Shown here: positions 20,480-30,707 of the stretch, piece by piece
Numbering within the stretch: position 1 is the stretch's first letter
Layout: every line of letters starts with the position of its first letter
DNA from: Symbiodinium natans
Lineage: Eukaryota; Sar; Dinophyceae; Suessiales; Symbiodiniaceae
Length of the DNA stretch: 64,000 nucleotides
NCBI GenBank assembly: GCA_905221605.1
Contig: CAJNDS010000138.1
Location: 1-64,000 of the forward strand
Direction of reading: 5' to 3'
Position numbers and translations under genes: made by a program
The notes under the pieces: generated by a model
Database searches by the model: none
Told to the model about the DNA's origin: nothing
What the model saw: only the letters and a program-made list of their open reading frames with translations

Positions 20480-21665
20480 TATTTATTTTTAGGGTTTAAG
20501 TATGGTTTCAAGTACACTTGCAAAGTACAAGTACAGTTTGCAGTACGTTTTCAAAGTACACTACCGCATACAATTCTGAGTACAAGTGCAAATTCCACTA
20601 CGACTTCAAAGTACAATGTCGTATACGATTCTGAATACCAACGGTTTCGAAGTACAATATCGAGTCGGGCACAAGTGCATCTATGACTTCAACATGTAAT
20701 CGGCTTGGAATCGTACCTGAAATCGTACTTTTGCAAGGGAAAGTACAATTTCAGGTACAATTCCAAGTGCGAGTCCAAGTACGATTCCAAGTACGATTCC
20801 AAGTACTGGAATCGTACTTGGAATCGTACCTGAAATCGTACTTTTGCAAGGTAAAGTACAAATTTCAGGTACGATTCCAAGCACGGTTCCAAGTACGATT
20901 CCAAGTACGATTCCAAGTACGATTCCAAGTACGATTCCAAGTACGATTTCAATCGTACTTGGAATCGTACTTGGAATCCTACCTGAAATCGTACTTTTGC
21001 AAGGGAAAGTACAATTTCAGGTACGATTCCAAGTGCGGGTCCAAGTACGATTCCAAGTACGGTTCCAAGTACTGGAATCGTACTTGGAATCGTACCTGAA
21101 ATCGTACTTTTGCAAGGTAAAGCACAAATTTCAGGTACGATTCCAAGTACGGTTCCAAGCACGGTTCCAAGTACGATTCCAAGTACGATTCCAAGTACGA
21201 TTCCAAGTACGATTCCAAGTACGATTTCAATCGTACTTGGAATCGTACTTGGAATCCTACCTGAAATCGTACTTTTGCAAGGGAAAGTACAATTTCAGGT
21301 ACGATTCCAAGTGCGAGTCCAAGTACGATTCCAAGTACGATTCCAAGTACTGGAATCGTACTTGGAATCGTACTTTTGCAAGGGAAAGTACAAATTTCAG
21401 GTACGATTCCAAGTACGGTTCCAAGTACGATTCCAAGTACGATTCCAAGTACGATTTCAATCGTACTTGGAATCGCACTTGGAGTCCTCCTGAAATCGTA
21501 CTTTTGCAAGGGAAAGTACAATTTCAGGTACGATTCCAAGCGCGAGTCCAAGTACGATTCCAAGTACGATTCCAAATCGTACCTGAAATCGTACTTCTGC
21601 AAGGGGAAGTACAATTTCAGGTACAATTCCAAGTACGATTCCAAGTACGATTCCGGTTACGATTC
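20480..21665. repeat. 12-mer GTACGATTCCAA satellite with inverted blocks
   Basis: Runs of AAGTACGATTCC alternate with runs of GGAATCGTACTT. Each switch carries CCTGAAATCGTAC then TTTTGCAAGGGAAA then GTACAATTTCAGG, a stem-loop. These loops start at 20,716, 20,829, 20,982, 21,095, 21,260, 21,489 and 21,582; alternate ones are 266-278 bp apart. VRFQVRFQ and ESYLESYL frames are artefacts. Confidence 0.95.
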
Positions 21666-22185
21666 CAGCACGGTCGCCGAACCAGGTCGTATGAACATGT
21701 AGTTGCAGTTGGCACCATATCCAGAACCCTACTTTAAGATCGTATATGAAACTGTAGTTGTACTTTGGGATCGTATCCCGAACCCTAAAAAATAAATACT
21801 TTCAGACGATACAAGGATTGCTTGCAAAAATGTCATAACTTTAGCCCGTGTGTTTGTAGTGGGGCACCCGCAGGTTTCCCACTCCAACGTGGTAACTTGA
21901 AGCCAGCGTGTATCGAGAACGCCCCAAACCCTGTGCCTGTCGCAGGCGCCCCTGAACCCCTAAGCCCCGAAACCCTAAACCCCTAAACCCCCTGAACTGA
22001 ACCCCTGAACCCTAAACCTCAAACCCTAACCCCTAGACCCTAGACCGTCTAGACCCTAAACCCTAGACCCTAAGCCCTAAACCCTAAAGCCTAAACCCTA
22101 AACCCTATAAACCCTAAACCCTATAAACCCTATAAAGCCTAAACCCTCAAGCCCTGACTTCTGATCTCCCCCCTTGCCTGCCCAG

Positions 22186-22435
22186 CCTTATGCCCTCGAC
22201 CTGCAGCCGAATCCGGTCGCGGAAGGCTCGGGACCCACTGAAAGAATCGGCTGTTGGAGGTTTAGGGTTTAGGGTTTCGGGTTTCGGGTTTGAGGTTTAG
22301 GCTTCGGGTTCAGGATTTAGGAGAGACAGAGAGCCCTGGTGCAAAGAAAGGTTTAGGGGGACTTACAGTTTTTTTTTTTTTTTTTCCAGGGGGCTTGGAG
22401 GGCTTTGCAGGGATTTTCGGACTCCCGGCGATTAG
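22186..22435 (+). CDS. Three-exon fragment with tiny introns
   Basis: Exon A (22,186-22,259, after CCCAG) reads QPYALDLQPNPVAEGSGPT then ERIGCW plus AG. Exon B (22,324-22,350) reads DREPWCKE plus AG. Exon C (22,390-22,435, after T18-CCAG) reads GLGGLCRDFRTPGD and TAG. Phases agree at both junctions. Introns are 64 bp (GTTTAGGG...TTTAGGAG) and 39 bp (GTTTAGGGG...CCAG). Product unknown. Confidence 0.5.
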
Positions 22436-22751
22436 TATGGCTAAATCGATTTTAAGGCTTGTCTTTGTCTAAGGTCTTCAGCACAGGGCTGATGCGGGTT
22501 TAGGCCTTTATACATGGCTTAGGACTGACTGTGCGCAGTCCAGGGTCTCACTGTATCCCCCTTTGGAATTATTGTGTATTTTTGTTAAACCAAAACCCAA
22601 GAGGATATTAAGAATTCAATTTTAATTAAGGTTCTAAGGGGAGTATAATGGCTCAGAAGACTTGGGATGTGGGCCAGCTGACGACGGAAATCTGGAACTG
22701 GAGCACGGTCTTCCCTTTAGCTGAGGGCCCGCGCAGAACCGAACTATACAG

Positions 22752-22830
22752 TTTAGGGTTTAGGGTTTAGGGTTTAGGGTTTAGGGTTTAGGGTTTAGGG
22801 TTTAGGGTTTAGGGTTTAGGGTTTAGGGTT
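22752..22830 (+). repeat. TTTAGGG array
   Basis: Eleven perfect units. Confidence 0.95.
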
Positions 22831-22872
22831 CGAGAAAATAGCCGCAGCACCCACACAAATCTTCACAAATGG

Positions 22873-22932
22873 CCGGAGACCCAAGAGCCGCTCATCACGG
22901 AAGAGCATGTGAAGATGAGCCGTAGGAGGAAG
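22873..22932 (+). CDS. Exon-like fragment with GTATTC donor
   Basis: Reads ETQEPLITEEHVKMSRRRK, then AAG/GTATTC. Lies after the 22.75-kb array. Confidence 0.35.
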
Positions 22933-23139
22933 GTATTCTTTGTGGTGCTTTACTGTAACTTTACATCTTTAGCCTTTTTGGGTTTGTTGGGTTTCTTAAG
23001 AAGGCAGCTAAAAATTAAATTTATAGCTACCCTGCTAAGAGCAGCCAAGTATTATATAGGGTCCTAGGGGGAGAATGGGGGGATATAAGTTATAAGTTAT
23101 AAGGTAACTAATTCCCTCATCCCTTTCTGGGAACCAGTT

Positions 23140-23207
23140 CTTGGAGGTTCATTTCGGGCACTCATATAAATAGGGTTGTAAGTAGGGTTGCAAGTACTAT
23201 TACTGAA
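23140..23207. mobile_element. Partial family-1 element
   Basis: Left end CTTGGAGGTTCATTTCGGGC is present and the right end is lost or diverged. An exon-like frame starts at its right border. Confidence 0.4.
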
Positions 23208-23380
23208 TGCAAATCATCCGAGCCCCTGTTGTGGCAAGGCGTCTTTCAGGCCGACTTCTTTGATGTGCCCATCGTCGAGGCGCACGCAGCTGTTGGTCAA
23301 AGAACAAGCTTTTTTTCCTCCGGAATTGTATCTGCAGGCTTTATAAAGTCTAGAAGGGTGCCACGAGTCTTTGTTGGATA
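23208..23380 (+). CDS. Exon-like fragment
   Basis: Reads EPLLWQGVFQADFFDVPIVE then AHAAVGQRTS and continues open to SRRVPRVFVG before TAG. One of the longer non-repeat frames between 20 and 25 kb. Family not recognised. Confidence 0.45.
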
Positions 23381-23559
23381 GTGGGGCGCACGACACCCTA
23401 AACCCTGAACCCTGAACCCTGAACCCTAAACCCTATAAACCCTAAACCCCATAAACCCTAAACCCTGAACCCGATAAACCCTAAACGCTGGCCTATCCAG
23501 GTGTGCTAGCTTGAAGCATCGCCAGCTACAGTAGACACTTGGGTTGTATCACGACTGGG

Positions 23560-23759
23560 GGACCAAACCAAATGAAACCTTAAAAGTTGGGGTCATATAC
23601 CCTGTACTGTAATAATATAATTCCAGTGAAGATGCATAAGCCATAAACCCTAAACCCTTTTTAGGGCTCATTTCGTTCTCAAGGTCAGATACCCTTTGTC
23701 CTACTTTAATTCCTATTAAGGTTTATGAACCACAGACCCTTTCAGGGTTCATGTGGTCC
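23560..23759. mobile_element. Family-6 inverted-repeat element
   Basis: Left GGACCAAACCAAATGAAACC and right GGGTTCATGTGGTCC are inverse. TTGGGGTCATATACCCT follows the left end, as in the copy near 1,520 (read inverted). Confidence 0.5.
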
Positions 23760-24061
23760 GCCAGATACTTGGTTTGGCACGCCACTGGCCGATTTGTGGC
23801 TGCCGGCTTTGGTGACACCTTTCGCACTTTATCGGGGTTAAAGGAGTGTTTTTTTCTCGGAGTCCGCAAGACCAGTTTCAAAAAGGGCTTGGGGGTTAAG
23901 GGTATATGGGGTTATTGAGCTTATTGGGTTTAGGATTTTAGGGTTTAGAGGGTTTAGGGTTTATTGGGTTCAGGGTTCATAGGGTTTAGGATCTACACGG
24001 GCTTTTTGGGGGGGAGGCCAGCCCTACAACCGGGCGTTACTTGACGCGTTGTGACACGCCC

Positions 24062-24151
24062 ATGGCCGAAAGCGAGCTGCATTCTTCGACTGAGCTTTCC
24101 CCGCCGTTTCGACACGCAGTTGCACAGTGTCTCGGTATAGTTCAACCCTAA
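24062..24151 (+). CDS. Small ORF, 29 codons
   Basis: ATG to TAA in the next CCCTAAA tract: MAESELHSSTELSPPFRHAV then AQCLG. Possibly a first exon. Confidence 0.3.
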   Translation: MAESELHSSTELSPPFRHAVAQCLGIVQP

Positions 24152-24286
24152 ACCCTAAACTCTAATTCCTATTACCCTAAACCCTTATCCCTAAACTCTA
24201 AATCCTAAACCCTAAACCCGAAACCCGAAACCCTAAACCCTAAACCCTAAACCCGAACCCTAGAGCCGAAGCCCACTTATAGACAG

Positions 24287-24360
24287 CTAAGCGCAAGGCG
24301 CCGGATGCCAGTGAGCCCTTGATCCTGGACGACGAGGGGAAGCTGAAGGCCTCTTTCTGA
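24287..24360 (+). CDS. Terminal exon-like fragment
   Basis: Follows AGACAG. Reads KRKAPDASEPLILDDEGKLK then ASF and TGA. Lysine-rich start and acidic middle resemble a nuclear protein tail, but no family is recognised. Confidence 0.5.
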
Positions 24361-24368
24361 GCTGTTAG

Positions 24369-24450
24369 GATTTAGGGTTTAGGGTTTAGGGTTTAGGGTT
24401 TAGGGTTTAGGGTTTAGGGTTTAGGGTTTAGGGTTTAGGGTTTAGGGTTT
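24369..24450 (+). repeat. TTTAGGG array
   Basis: About twelve perfect units. Confidence 0.95.
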
Positions 24451-24451
24451 G

Positions 24452-24520
24452 CAAACCGTTGCAAGAGGATTGAGGCAACAGCGCCCCTTTTTCTACCAGT
24501 ATACTAAGTCTCGCCTGTGA
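24452..24520 (+). CDS. Terminal exon-like fragment
   Basis: Reads QTVARGLRQQRPFFYQYTKS then RL and TGA, directly after the TTTAGGG array. Confidence 0.4.
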   Translation, partial: QTVARGLRQQRPFFYQYTKSRL

Positions 24521-24756
24521 AGGCATCCCCTGCTTGTATAGGGTCGCAGGAAGGCTTTGCTATCAGGTTGCCGGCAGTTTCCCAGTCCGTGCTCAAAAAA
24601 GGGTTTAGGGTTTCGGGTTTAGGGTTTAGGGTTTAGGGTGCCTGTGCAAAAGGGTTTCAGGGTTTAGGTTCAGGGTGGGAAAGAGTGGTGCATCTACTCA
24701 TGTCCCTGGCTCCCATTCCGGCAACGCTCTCAGTCCGGCTGCAAAAAAGGGTTTAG

Positions 24757-24836
24757 GTGCTGGGTGGGTAACCTTTCATGTGTAGTATAAACTCCTTTGA
24801 AACCCAAAGGTCAACCTTTTTTGCCCAAAAGAACTC
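24757..24836. mobile_element. Family-5 short element
   Basis: GCTGGGTGGGTAACCTTTCA to AAAGGTCAACCTTTTTTGCC. GGTAACC near the left and GGT(T/C)(A/G)AC near the right are inverse; copies at 30,164 and 59,250. Confidence 0.4.
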
Positions 24837-25047
24837 AGCACCCAAGGTGAAAAAACACTCAGCCCGAAACCACTCATTGCGCCCGGTTTAGGGTTCGGGG
24901 TTTAGGATTTAGGTTAAACCCTAACCCTAAACCCTAAACCTTAAACCCTAAACAAACGGTTTAGGGTGTAGGGTAGTGCCCTCAGAGATGATCAGGCCAC
25001 TTGCGCAATTAGTATACTTTAGGGTTTAGGGTTTCTTGCTTTTCTAC

Positions 25048-25382
25048 TTACCTGTGGCCCTGATATTTTAAAGAGACCCCTTTGTCGTCAGCAGACCACC
25101 ACTCTTGAGGGTGTGCCAACGCCTGCTCCTCCAATATTCTCTTCGCACTAGCAGAATGCATATCATGCCGAAACGAGGCCAAACCCACGGAAATTGCTTC
25201 ACAAGAAGTAGTGAGGTGCACGCCAACGCCCAAAACATGTCCGCTTTGTCGCTCTTTCTCCCTGAACGTCCAGGGAATTGTGGCTGGGTCTATGGACGTG
25301 GTCGTGATTTGCTTGGAAGCTTGACTGCAATCGGGCGCCGCGTGCCACTTGGATGTCCGTTGCTTATAAAGTCTCGTGTGGT
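25048..25382 (-). CDS. Minus-strand coding-like region, about 111 codons
   Basis: Open from 25,382 to a stop at 25,048. Reads DHTRLYKQRTSKWHAAPDCS, later IPWTFREKERQSGHVLGVGV, and ends EWWSADDKGVSLKYQGHR. Only the last 61 codons follow an ATG (25,233). Composition is protein-like and it lies against the plus trend. No family recognised. A plus-strand frame over the same bases (25,105-25,386) is the alternative. Confidence 0.5.
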
Positions 25383-25419
25383 CTAGGGTTTAGGGATTGT
25401 GGGTTTAGGTTTTAGGTTT

Positions 25420-25494
25420 GGCGCCAGCGAGGTGCTGTCCTGCTTGCCAACGCCCGAGAAGCGCATCGAGATGGTGGCAAAGGCACGGAGTCTT
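25420..25494 (+). CDS. Exon-like fragment with GTGAGG donor
   Basis: Reads GASEVLSCLPTPEKRIEMVA then KARSLG, ending at a good GTGAGG donor (25,495). Confidence 0.5.
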
Positions 25495-25897
25495 GGTGAG
25501 GCACGGAGCTTTGTAGGCTTTAAAAACCCCTGCCAACCCAAGAGGGCGCCCTCGTGAGTCCTAAAGTATTCTGGGGTCCAGTAGGCGCTCGATCGAGAGA
25601 TCGAGATTTCGTACTTTCGGGTTCAGGGCTTCGGGGCCAAGATGAGTTGAAGGATCCTGTTTTATGACCCTAAACCCGAAACCCTAAACCCTAAACCCTA
25701 AACCCTAAACCCTTTATGCTTGCTTTCAGAGGGCTTCAAAGGATGAAGCCTGGCCTTGTTCGCCGGAAGAAGACCATGGGTATTTCGACCAGAACTTCGC
25801 AGTCAGGACATGCCAATCCTGATCGAAAGCTGCATCTTCTTGTGTTAGGGTTTAGGGTTTAGGGTTTAGGGTTTAGGGTTTAGGGTTTAGGGCGACG

Positions 25898-26041
25898 CAT
25901 ATAGATTCCTGCGGAGACCCCATGCCTCCGCAAATAATTTCAGAAAACCATCTCACAGGCGTTCACGAAAAGTCCCTCAAGCATGTCCCGAGGAAGTGCC
26001 TACGCGAGGATCGCGGCCTGCTCATTGCAACCAGACTTTAA
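25898..26041 (+). CDS. Terminal exon-like fragment, 47 codons
   Basis: Reads HIDSCGDPMPPQIISENHLT, then HVPRKCLREDRGLLIATRL and TAA. Follows a TTTAGGG tract. Product unknown. Confidence 0.45.
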   Translation, partial: HIDSCGDPMPPQIISENHLTGVHEKSLKHVPRKCLREDRGLLIATRL

Positions 26042-26396
26042 CTTACCTGGCCAAGAATTGAACTTTCAACTTGTTGGGTTTCCATATGTAGTAGGAATAA
26101 GAAATTTATCCTCTTATCCCCTTTGGCTATCGGAGAAGTAAAGTCAGAGAAGACCCTACTTGGAGGTTCATATGTAGGTTTAGAAGGAGGGTAGCTGTAG
26201 GTATAAAGGATGAGACACCTACTTGGGGTCCGTTTAGGGTTTAGGGTTTAGGGTTTAGGGGTATCGGATGCCCACCCAGGCCCTTTGGGCTCCTGGCCTA
26301 GAGGCTTATAGGGCTCTTTAGCTTGAGGTTTTGTAGGGTTTAGGGTTTAGGGTTTAGGGTTTAGGGTTTAGGGTTTAGGGTTGAGGTCTTGTAGGG

Positions 26397-26441
26397 TATG
26401 CGCAGGCTGCCAGGAGCATCAGAGAGGACTGGTTCATTGGG
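26397..26441 (+). CDS. Micro-exon-like island
   Basis: Reads YAQAARSIREDWFIG between TTTAGGG tracts. Very short, so support is limited to composition. Confidence 0.3.
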
Positions 26442-26736
26442 GTTTAGGGTGTATAGGGTTTAGGGTTTATAGGGTTTAGGGGTTACAGGGTGTATAGGCT
26501 CTATAGGCTTTAGGGTTGAAGGTTCAGACGGTTGAGGGACAGCCACGTCGGGAGAACGGCTCTTCGGATAAATTCTGATCCTCTGCTGAACCGGGGTTGG
26601 ATGGTGTCGGAATCCCGGATCGAAGGGCCAACATTGCTCTTTTGGGTTTTTGTAGGGTTTCGGGTTTAAGGGCCAGGTTTCGGAAATAGGGTTTGGGTGC
26701 CAAGCGGCCAAGCCCTGACTCGTTTTTTTCAGCCTA

Positions 26737-26873
26737 CCCCCCCACCCCCCAACACCCACCCACCCCCCCCACCACCCCCCCCCCCCACCCCCCCCCCCCC
26801 CCACCCCCCCCCCCCCCCACCCCCTCCCCCCACCCCCCCCCCCCCCCCACCCCCCCCCCCCCCCCCCCCCCCA
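26737..26873 (+). repeat. Poly-C / CCCCCA low-complexity tract
   Basis: Over 130 bp of C broken by single A bases. Proline- and glycine-rich frames are artefacts. Confidence 0.95.
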
Positions 26874-26933
26874 CACCAAGCCTTTCCGGTTTAGGGTTCA
26901 GGGCTTAGGCCAACACGGTCTTTTTTGGCTTAG

Positions 26934-27004
26934 TTGGGACGTTCCCCCTTACAGTACCCCCCTATTATATTCCCCAGTAAGGGCTGTTAGAAAAAGGGAA
27001 CACC
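26934..27004. mobile_element. Family-2 inverted-repeat element, short copy
   Basis: TTGGGACGTTCCCCCTTACA to GGGCTGTTAGAAAAAGGGAA. Compact relative of the copies near 49.6, 51.2 and 53.0 kb. Confidence 0.6.
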
Positions 27005-27200
27005 TGCCTTTGTAGGTTTTTGGTAGGTTTGGTATATTAGAGGGTTCTCAGGCAACCAACCTGCAAAATGATGTTCTGACTAAACCCCCAACCCCTGAGC
27101 CCTAAACCCTAATCCCCTAAACCCTACACTCCTAAATCCTAAACCCTAACTAACCCCCTAAACCCTAAACCCCTAAACCCGAAACCCCACCAGCCCTTGA

Positions 27201-27293
27201 ACAGAGGTAGTGGAGGGCGCAGCAGCTATCGTCGAGGCCAGCTGGCACCAGCAGGACGATGCCTGGCTCGCAGTTGCAGAATTCGTACCATTA
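27201..27293 (+). CDS. Exon-like fragment
   Basis: Reads VEGAAAIVEASWHQQDDAWL then AVAEFVP, up to a CCCTAAA tract. Strongly protein-like composition; family unknown. Confidence 0.45.
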
Positions 27294-27685
27294 AACCCTA
27301 AACCCTAAACCCTAAACCCTAAACCCTAAACCCTAACAGAACCACCAAGCCCCAACAGAATTAGTACCATAAACCCCAGACCCGAATTTCCAACAAGGAT
27401 CAACTCAAAGCAGCATTCGGGTCGAGGTGGGAAACCGATCGAGCCCCTAAGAACCCAGTAGGAAGGTGACTACGTAGGGACCCTAAACCCTAAGCCCTAA
27501 ACCCTCAACCAATCCTAAGCCGGGATAGCCTATCGGGGGCGAACCTCACTGTCGTTGCTTCGATGCTTGAACCCCCGGCCCTAAACACCATAAATACCCT
27601 AAATGCCATACGTACCCTAAATACCCGAAGTACACTAAGTACCCTAAGTACCCTAAATACCCTAAATACCCGAAACCTAAACACC

Positions 27686-27783
27686 CCACGATCGAGTCCG
27701 TGGATCGCTCAGGAAGCCGCGGTGTGGTCTAAAGCCATGGAGAGCGCCGGCTTCAAGGCTTGGCAAGAGAGGTCTAGGATTTA
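27686..27783 (+). CDS. Exon-like fragment
   Basis: Reads WIAQEAAVWSKAMESAGFKA then WQERSR, ending in a degenerate TTTAGGG region. Helical, amphipathic pattern; family unknown. Confidence 0.45.
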
Positions 27784-28099
27784 AGGTTTAGGGTTTTCGG
27801 TGTAGGATGTAAGGTTCAGAGTTCAGGGTTTAAGGTTTGGGGTTGGGGTTTTAGGGTTTAGGGTTTAGGTAGGTCTTGGGGATGCTTTATGTTGTCCCTT
27901 TGTGGGGGGTTAAGAGGATCATCTTCATGATTTTTTGTCAGAGGGTTGTAAGAGCCATCCTGTCTAGGATTTAGGGTTTATGGTCTGAGGGTTTCGGATT
28001 TAGGGTTAGTGCTTGGCTGGGCTTAGGGTTTCAGACTTAGGGTTTGGGGTTGGGACCTCCTGGTTCAAAAATGGCTTAGGGCTTAGGATTTAGGGTTTT

Positions 28100-28856
28100 A
28101 GGGCTAGGCGGGACCATAAGGGACCCACGCTTTTGGCACAGTTCTGAGTTATCTGTTTCAGAATCCACCGCAAATACCACTGTTTCGTTGCTTCCGGCAA
28201 ATACCTTATCCCCGATTATTTTAATGTTGAAAATGTTGAAATAACCATGAGATTTTAAGCATCCGTAAACTAAACTGGTATTTGTGGGGTTTTCTGCACT
28301 GCTTCACACTTCGTCGTGTGCGAAACTAAGGCGCCTTCTGCTTGCATCCGCTTCTGCCCAGCCCTGCACTTCTTCACAACAGCTAGCACAGCAACCAAGA
28401 TGGTCTAATCGGTTCTGAGAAGAGAGCATCCATGGTCCAACCATGATGACGTCCATGGTCTAATCCGTTCCTGCTCAAGGGGAGCAGAAAGGCGTCATTT
28501 CTGAACACTAAAGGCTGTGACCTAAGTGCTGCAAGTCAAGTTGCTGGTGGGGCCATACTTTTGCGTCGGTCCCTTGTGAACCCGCCAGGTTTTTCGGGAA
28601 TATGGCTTATGATTTGGGGTTAGGATCTACTTCCGGTTGAGGGCAACAACTGGCTGTCCTGAGGGCAAGGGTTGAGTCTTGAATTTCGAAGCATGAGTTC
28701 GCAGCCTCCTTGAAAACCTCCCCAAGTTCTATCAAGGGGTCCAGAAAGGGATTCACTTAAAGAATATAAAGGGCCATGTGAGGAGTGTATATAGGAAAAC
28801 CTTCAGGGGGACAACCTTAAGGCTACGAGTCTTAATCCCTTGACTCTAAGCCTATA
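28100..28856. other. Unique spacer with one weak coding scrap
   Basis: Few telomere repeats. 28,308-28,405 has an open frame FVVCETKAPSACIRFCPALH ending TKMV and a stop. ATGGTCTAATC(G/C)GTTC occurs twice (28,399 and 28,459). Otherwise nothing recognised. Confidence 0.35.
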
Positions 28857-28960
28857 CTTGGAGGTTTCACTTATAACTTTACTTCTAACCCATTTATAAG
28901 CCCCTCAATAAGTACTGTTACAAGTACAGCTATTGTTGGTTAGTACCATGCACCTCCGAG
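28857..28960. mobile_element. Family-1 inverted-repeat element
   Basis: CTTGGAGGTTTCACTTATAA at the left and TAGTACCATGCACCTCCGAG at the right are inverse, 104 bp overall. Confidence 0.6.
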
Positions 28961-29014
28961 TAGGACTTCCGGGTCTGTAGGGTTTAGGGTTTAGGGTTTA
29001 GGGTTTAGGGTTCT

Positions 29015-29100
29015 GAACCCGAGGCGCTGATGTTCAACGACTACGTGCGGGAAGGCCGTCGGAAGAAACGTGCCCCTGGGGCGCCTAGGGATATGTTATG
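29015..29100 (+). CDS. Exon-like fragment, basic
   Basis: Reads EPEALMFNDYVREGRRKKRA then PGAPRDM. Follows four TTTAGGG units. Confidence 0.45.
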
Positions 29101-29375
29101 TTTTCCCTGGGTTTGGGGCTTAGGGTTTAAGAGGCTGACTTCAGGAGTCTGGGTTCAGAAAAAAAGGGGTTTAAGAAGATCATGTTTTACAACATTTTTT
29201 ACAACATTTTTCAGAGGGCTCAAAGGGCCAACCCAGTATCAGGGCCTTGCAGTGGGAGGGGGCGGGGGGGGGGGACCAGGAACCTGGGGTGGCTTGAAGG
29301 TCCATGGGCTTCGGACTACTTACCACCCTACGATGATAAGTACCACTGAGTCTTCCAGTAGGGTTTTGGCTTAGG

Positions 29376-29491
29376 GACTGGCGGCTTCGAGGCATGGTTT
29401 CGAAAAGACATCGGTCAGTCGTGTGGGCGCTTTTCTATCTTCCCTTTGATACATCCAGGGATCAAGTCATTGTGCCCTCGGAGGGGTTAAA
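29376..29491 (+). CDS. Exon-like fragment with perfect GTAAGT donor
   Basis: After GGCTTAG, reads DWRLRGMVSKRHRSVVWALF then YLPFDTSRDQVIVPSEGLK, and meets GTAAGT at 29,492. Without splicing the next codon is a stop. Product unknown. Confidence 0.5.
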
Positions 29492-29505
29492 GTAAGTAAC
29501 CTTAC

Positions 29506-29694
29506 GAATTGCCCCTTGGAAGCCTTGCGCTTGAACTGTGTCGTATCCACATCGCCAAAAGACATATACTGAGCCTTCCAGTTCCTGCAGGTACATTGCA
29601 GTGGATTCTCGAGACGGCACCGTTGACAGGCGCGACCCTTCTTCGAGTGGAAAAGCCTCGGCCACACCTCCGTAGAGCCCTGCGTCCACCCTAA
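29506..29694 (-). CDS. Minus-strand exon-like fragment, cysteine-rich
   Basis: Reads STEVWPRLFHSKKGRACQRC, then RLENPLQCTCRNW and FGDVDTTQFKRKASKGQF, with a GTAAGG donor on the minus strand at 29,505. The spacing CxxC...CxC suggests a metal-binding segment but I cannot name it. A second minus frame (starting MDAGLYGG) overlaps, so the frame is uncertain. Confidence 0.4.
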
Positions 29695-29719
29695 ACCCTA
29701 AACCCTAAACCCTACAACT

Positions 29720-29821
29720 TCGGGGGCTCACAAGCTGCTCAGGAAATCGAAGCTCCAAGCCCGCAGCGAGATAATGGGCCCCCTGCACCGCCCATACTGC
29801 TCAGACCACCTGAACCCCTAA
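29720..29821 (+). CDS. Terminal exon-like fragment
   Basis: Reads GAHKLLRKSKLQARSEIMGP then LHRPYCSDHLNP and TAA. Preceded by CCCTAAA units. Confidence 0.45.
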   Translation, partial: SGAHKLLRKSKLQARSEIMGPLHRPYCSDHLNP

Positions 29822-30014
29822 ACTACTATGTTGCCTAAGAACCCCTAAACTACTATTTAATGTTGCTCAAGAACCCCGACAAAATGAGCAATGTTCTTGA
29901 TTATTATGGGAAAATAGGCAATATTCTTGATTATTAAGGGTAAGATAGGGATTGGTTTTTTTTGTTCTTTTGGGGTTCTGAAGCACGTAGTCGTAAAATG
30001 ACTGAACCACGGAC

Positions 30015-30068
30015 TTAGAGCTGCAGAGCCACATCAAGGACTGCTTTGTAGAGTTGAAGGGTCAGTGG
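30015..30068 (+). CDS. Micro-exon-like island
   Basis: Reads LELQSHIKDCFVELKGQW, just before a TTTAGGG array at 30,068. Confidence 0.35.
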
Positions 30069-30163
30069 GTTTAGGGTTTAGGGTTTAGGGTTTAGGGTTT
30101 AGGGTTTAGGGTTTATAAAGCGTTTAGGGTTTAGGGTTTAGCCTAATACCCAAACCCCCTTAG

Positions 30164-30245
30164 GGACTGGGTAGGTAACCTTTTACCTGATTGGTTATAC
30201 AGCATCCTACTATATGCTAAAGGTTAACTTTTTGTTGTGCTAGGA
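30164..30245. mobile_element. Family-5 short element
   Basis: ACTGGGTAGGTAACCTTTTA to TAAAGGTTAACTTTTTGTTG, about 80 bp, with inverse GGTAACC and GGTTAAC. Confidence 0.4.
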
Positions 30246-30279
30246 TATTCATCCCCAAATCCCCCTGAACCCCAACACG

Positions 30280-30330
30280 CCAGATGGTGAGCTGAAGCCC
30301 CTGCGCATCGCCAAAGAGATGGAGTACTGA
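30280..30330 (+). CDS. Terminal micro-exon
   Basis: Reads PDGELKPLRIAKEMEY then TGA, after CACGCCAG. Confidence 0.4.
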   Translation, partial: PDGELKPLRIAKEMEY

Positions 30331-30572
30331 TTTGAGTGCACCAGTAGCTAGGCATGCACCATGAAAAAAGCCGATGAACCTCAAAAACCCTACAAGCCCT
30401 ATATGTCCTAATTACAAACCCTAAGCCGTAACACCCACCCTAACCCCGAACCCCTAAACTTCGATCAAACACAGGCACGGCAGTCTCAGGCAAATTAGGG
30501 TTTCGGTTTAGGGTTTAGGGTTTAGGGTTTAGGATTTAGGGTTTTGGGATTAGGGATTAGGGTTTAGGGCTT

Positions 30573-30659
30573 CGCGTAAGTTTTGGTGACCTGATCCGGC
30601 AGCGAGAGCCCACAAAAAAGAAGCACGCCGGGCCGGGCCCCTGGCATGACCACCCTTAG
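30573..30659 (+). CDS. Terminal exon-like fragment
   Basis: Reads FGDLIRQREPTKKKHAGPGP then WHDHP and TAG. Confidence 0.35.
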   Translation, partial: RVSFGDLIRQREPTKKKHAGPGPWHDHP

Positions 30660-30707
30660 TTTAGGGTTTAGGGTTTGGGGTTTGGGGTTTAGGGTTTAGG
30701 GAGCAGG

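Noticed and set aside
20683-21737. ORFs of up to 297 codons (VRFQVRFQ, ESYLESYL)
   Set aside because: The 12-mer satellite has no in-frame stops; the same repeat is read on both strands and in several frames.
26460-26908. Glycine-rich and proline-rich ORFs
   Set aside because: Both come from the poly-C tract at 26,737-26,873.
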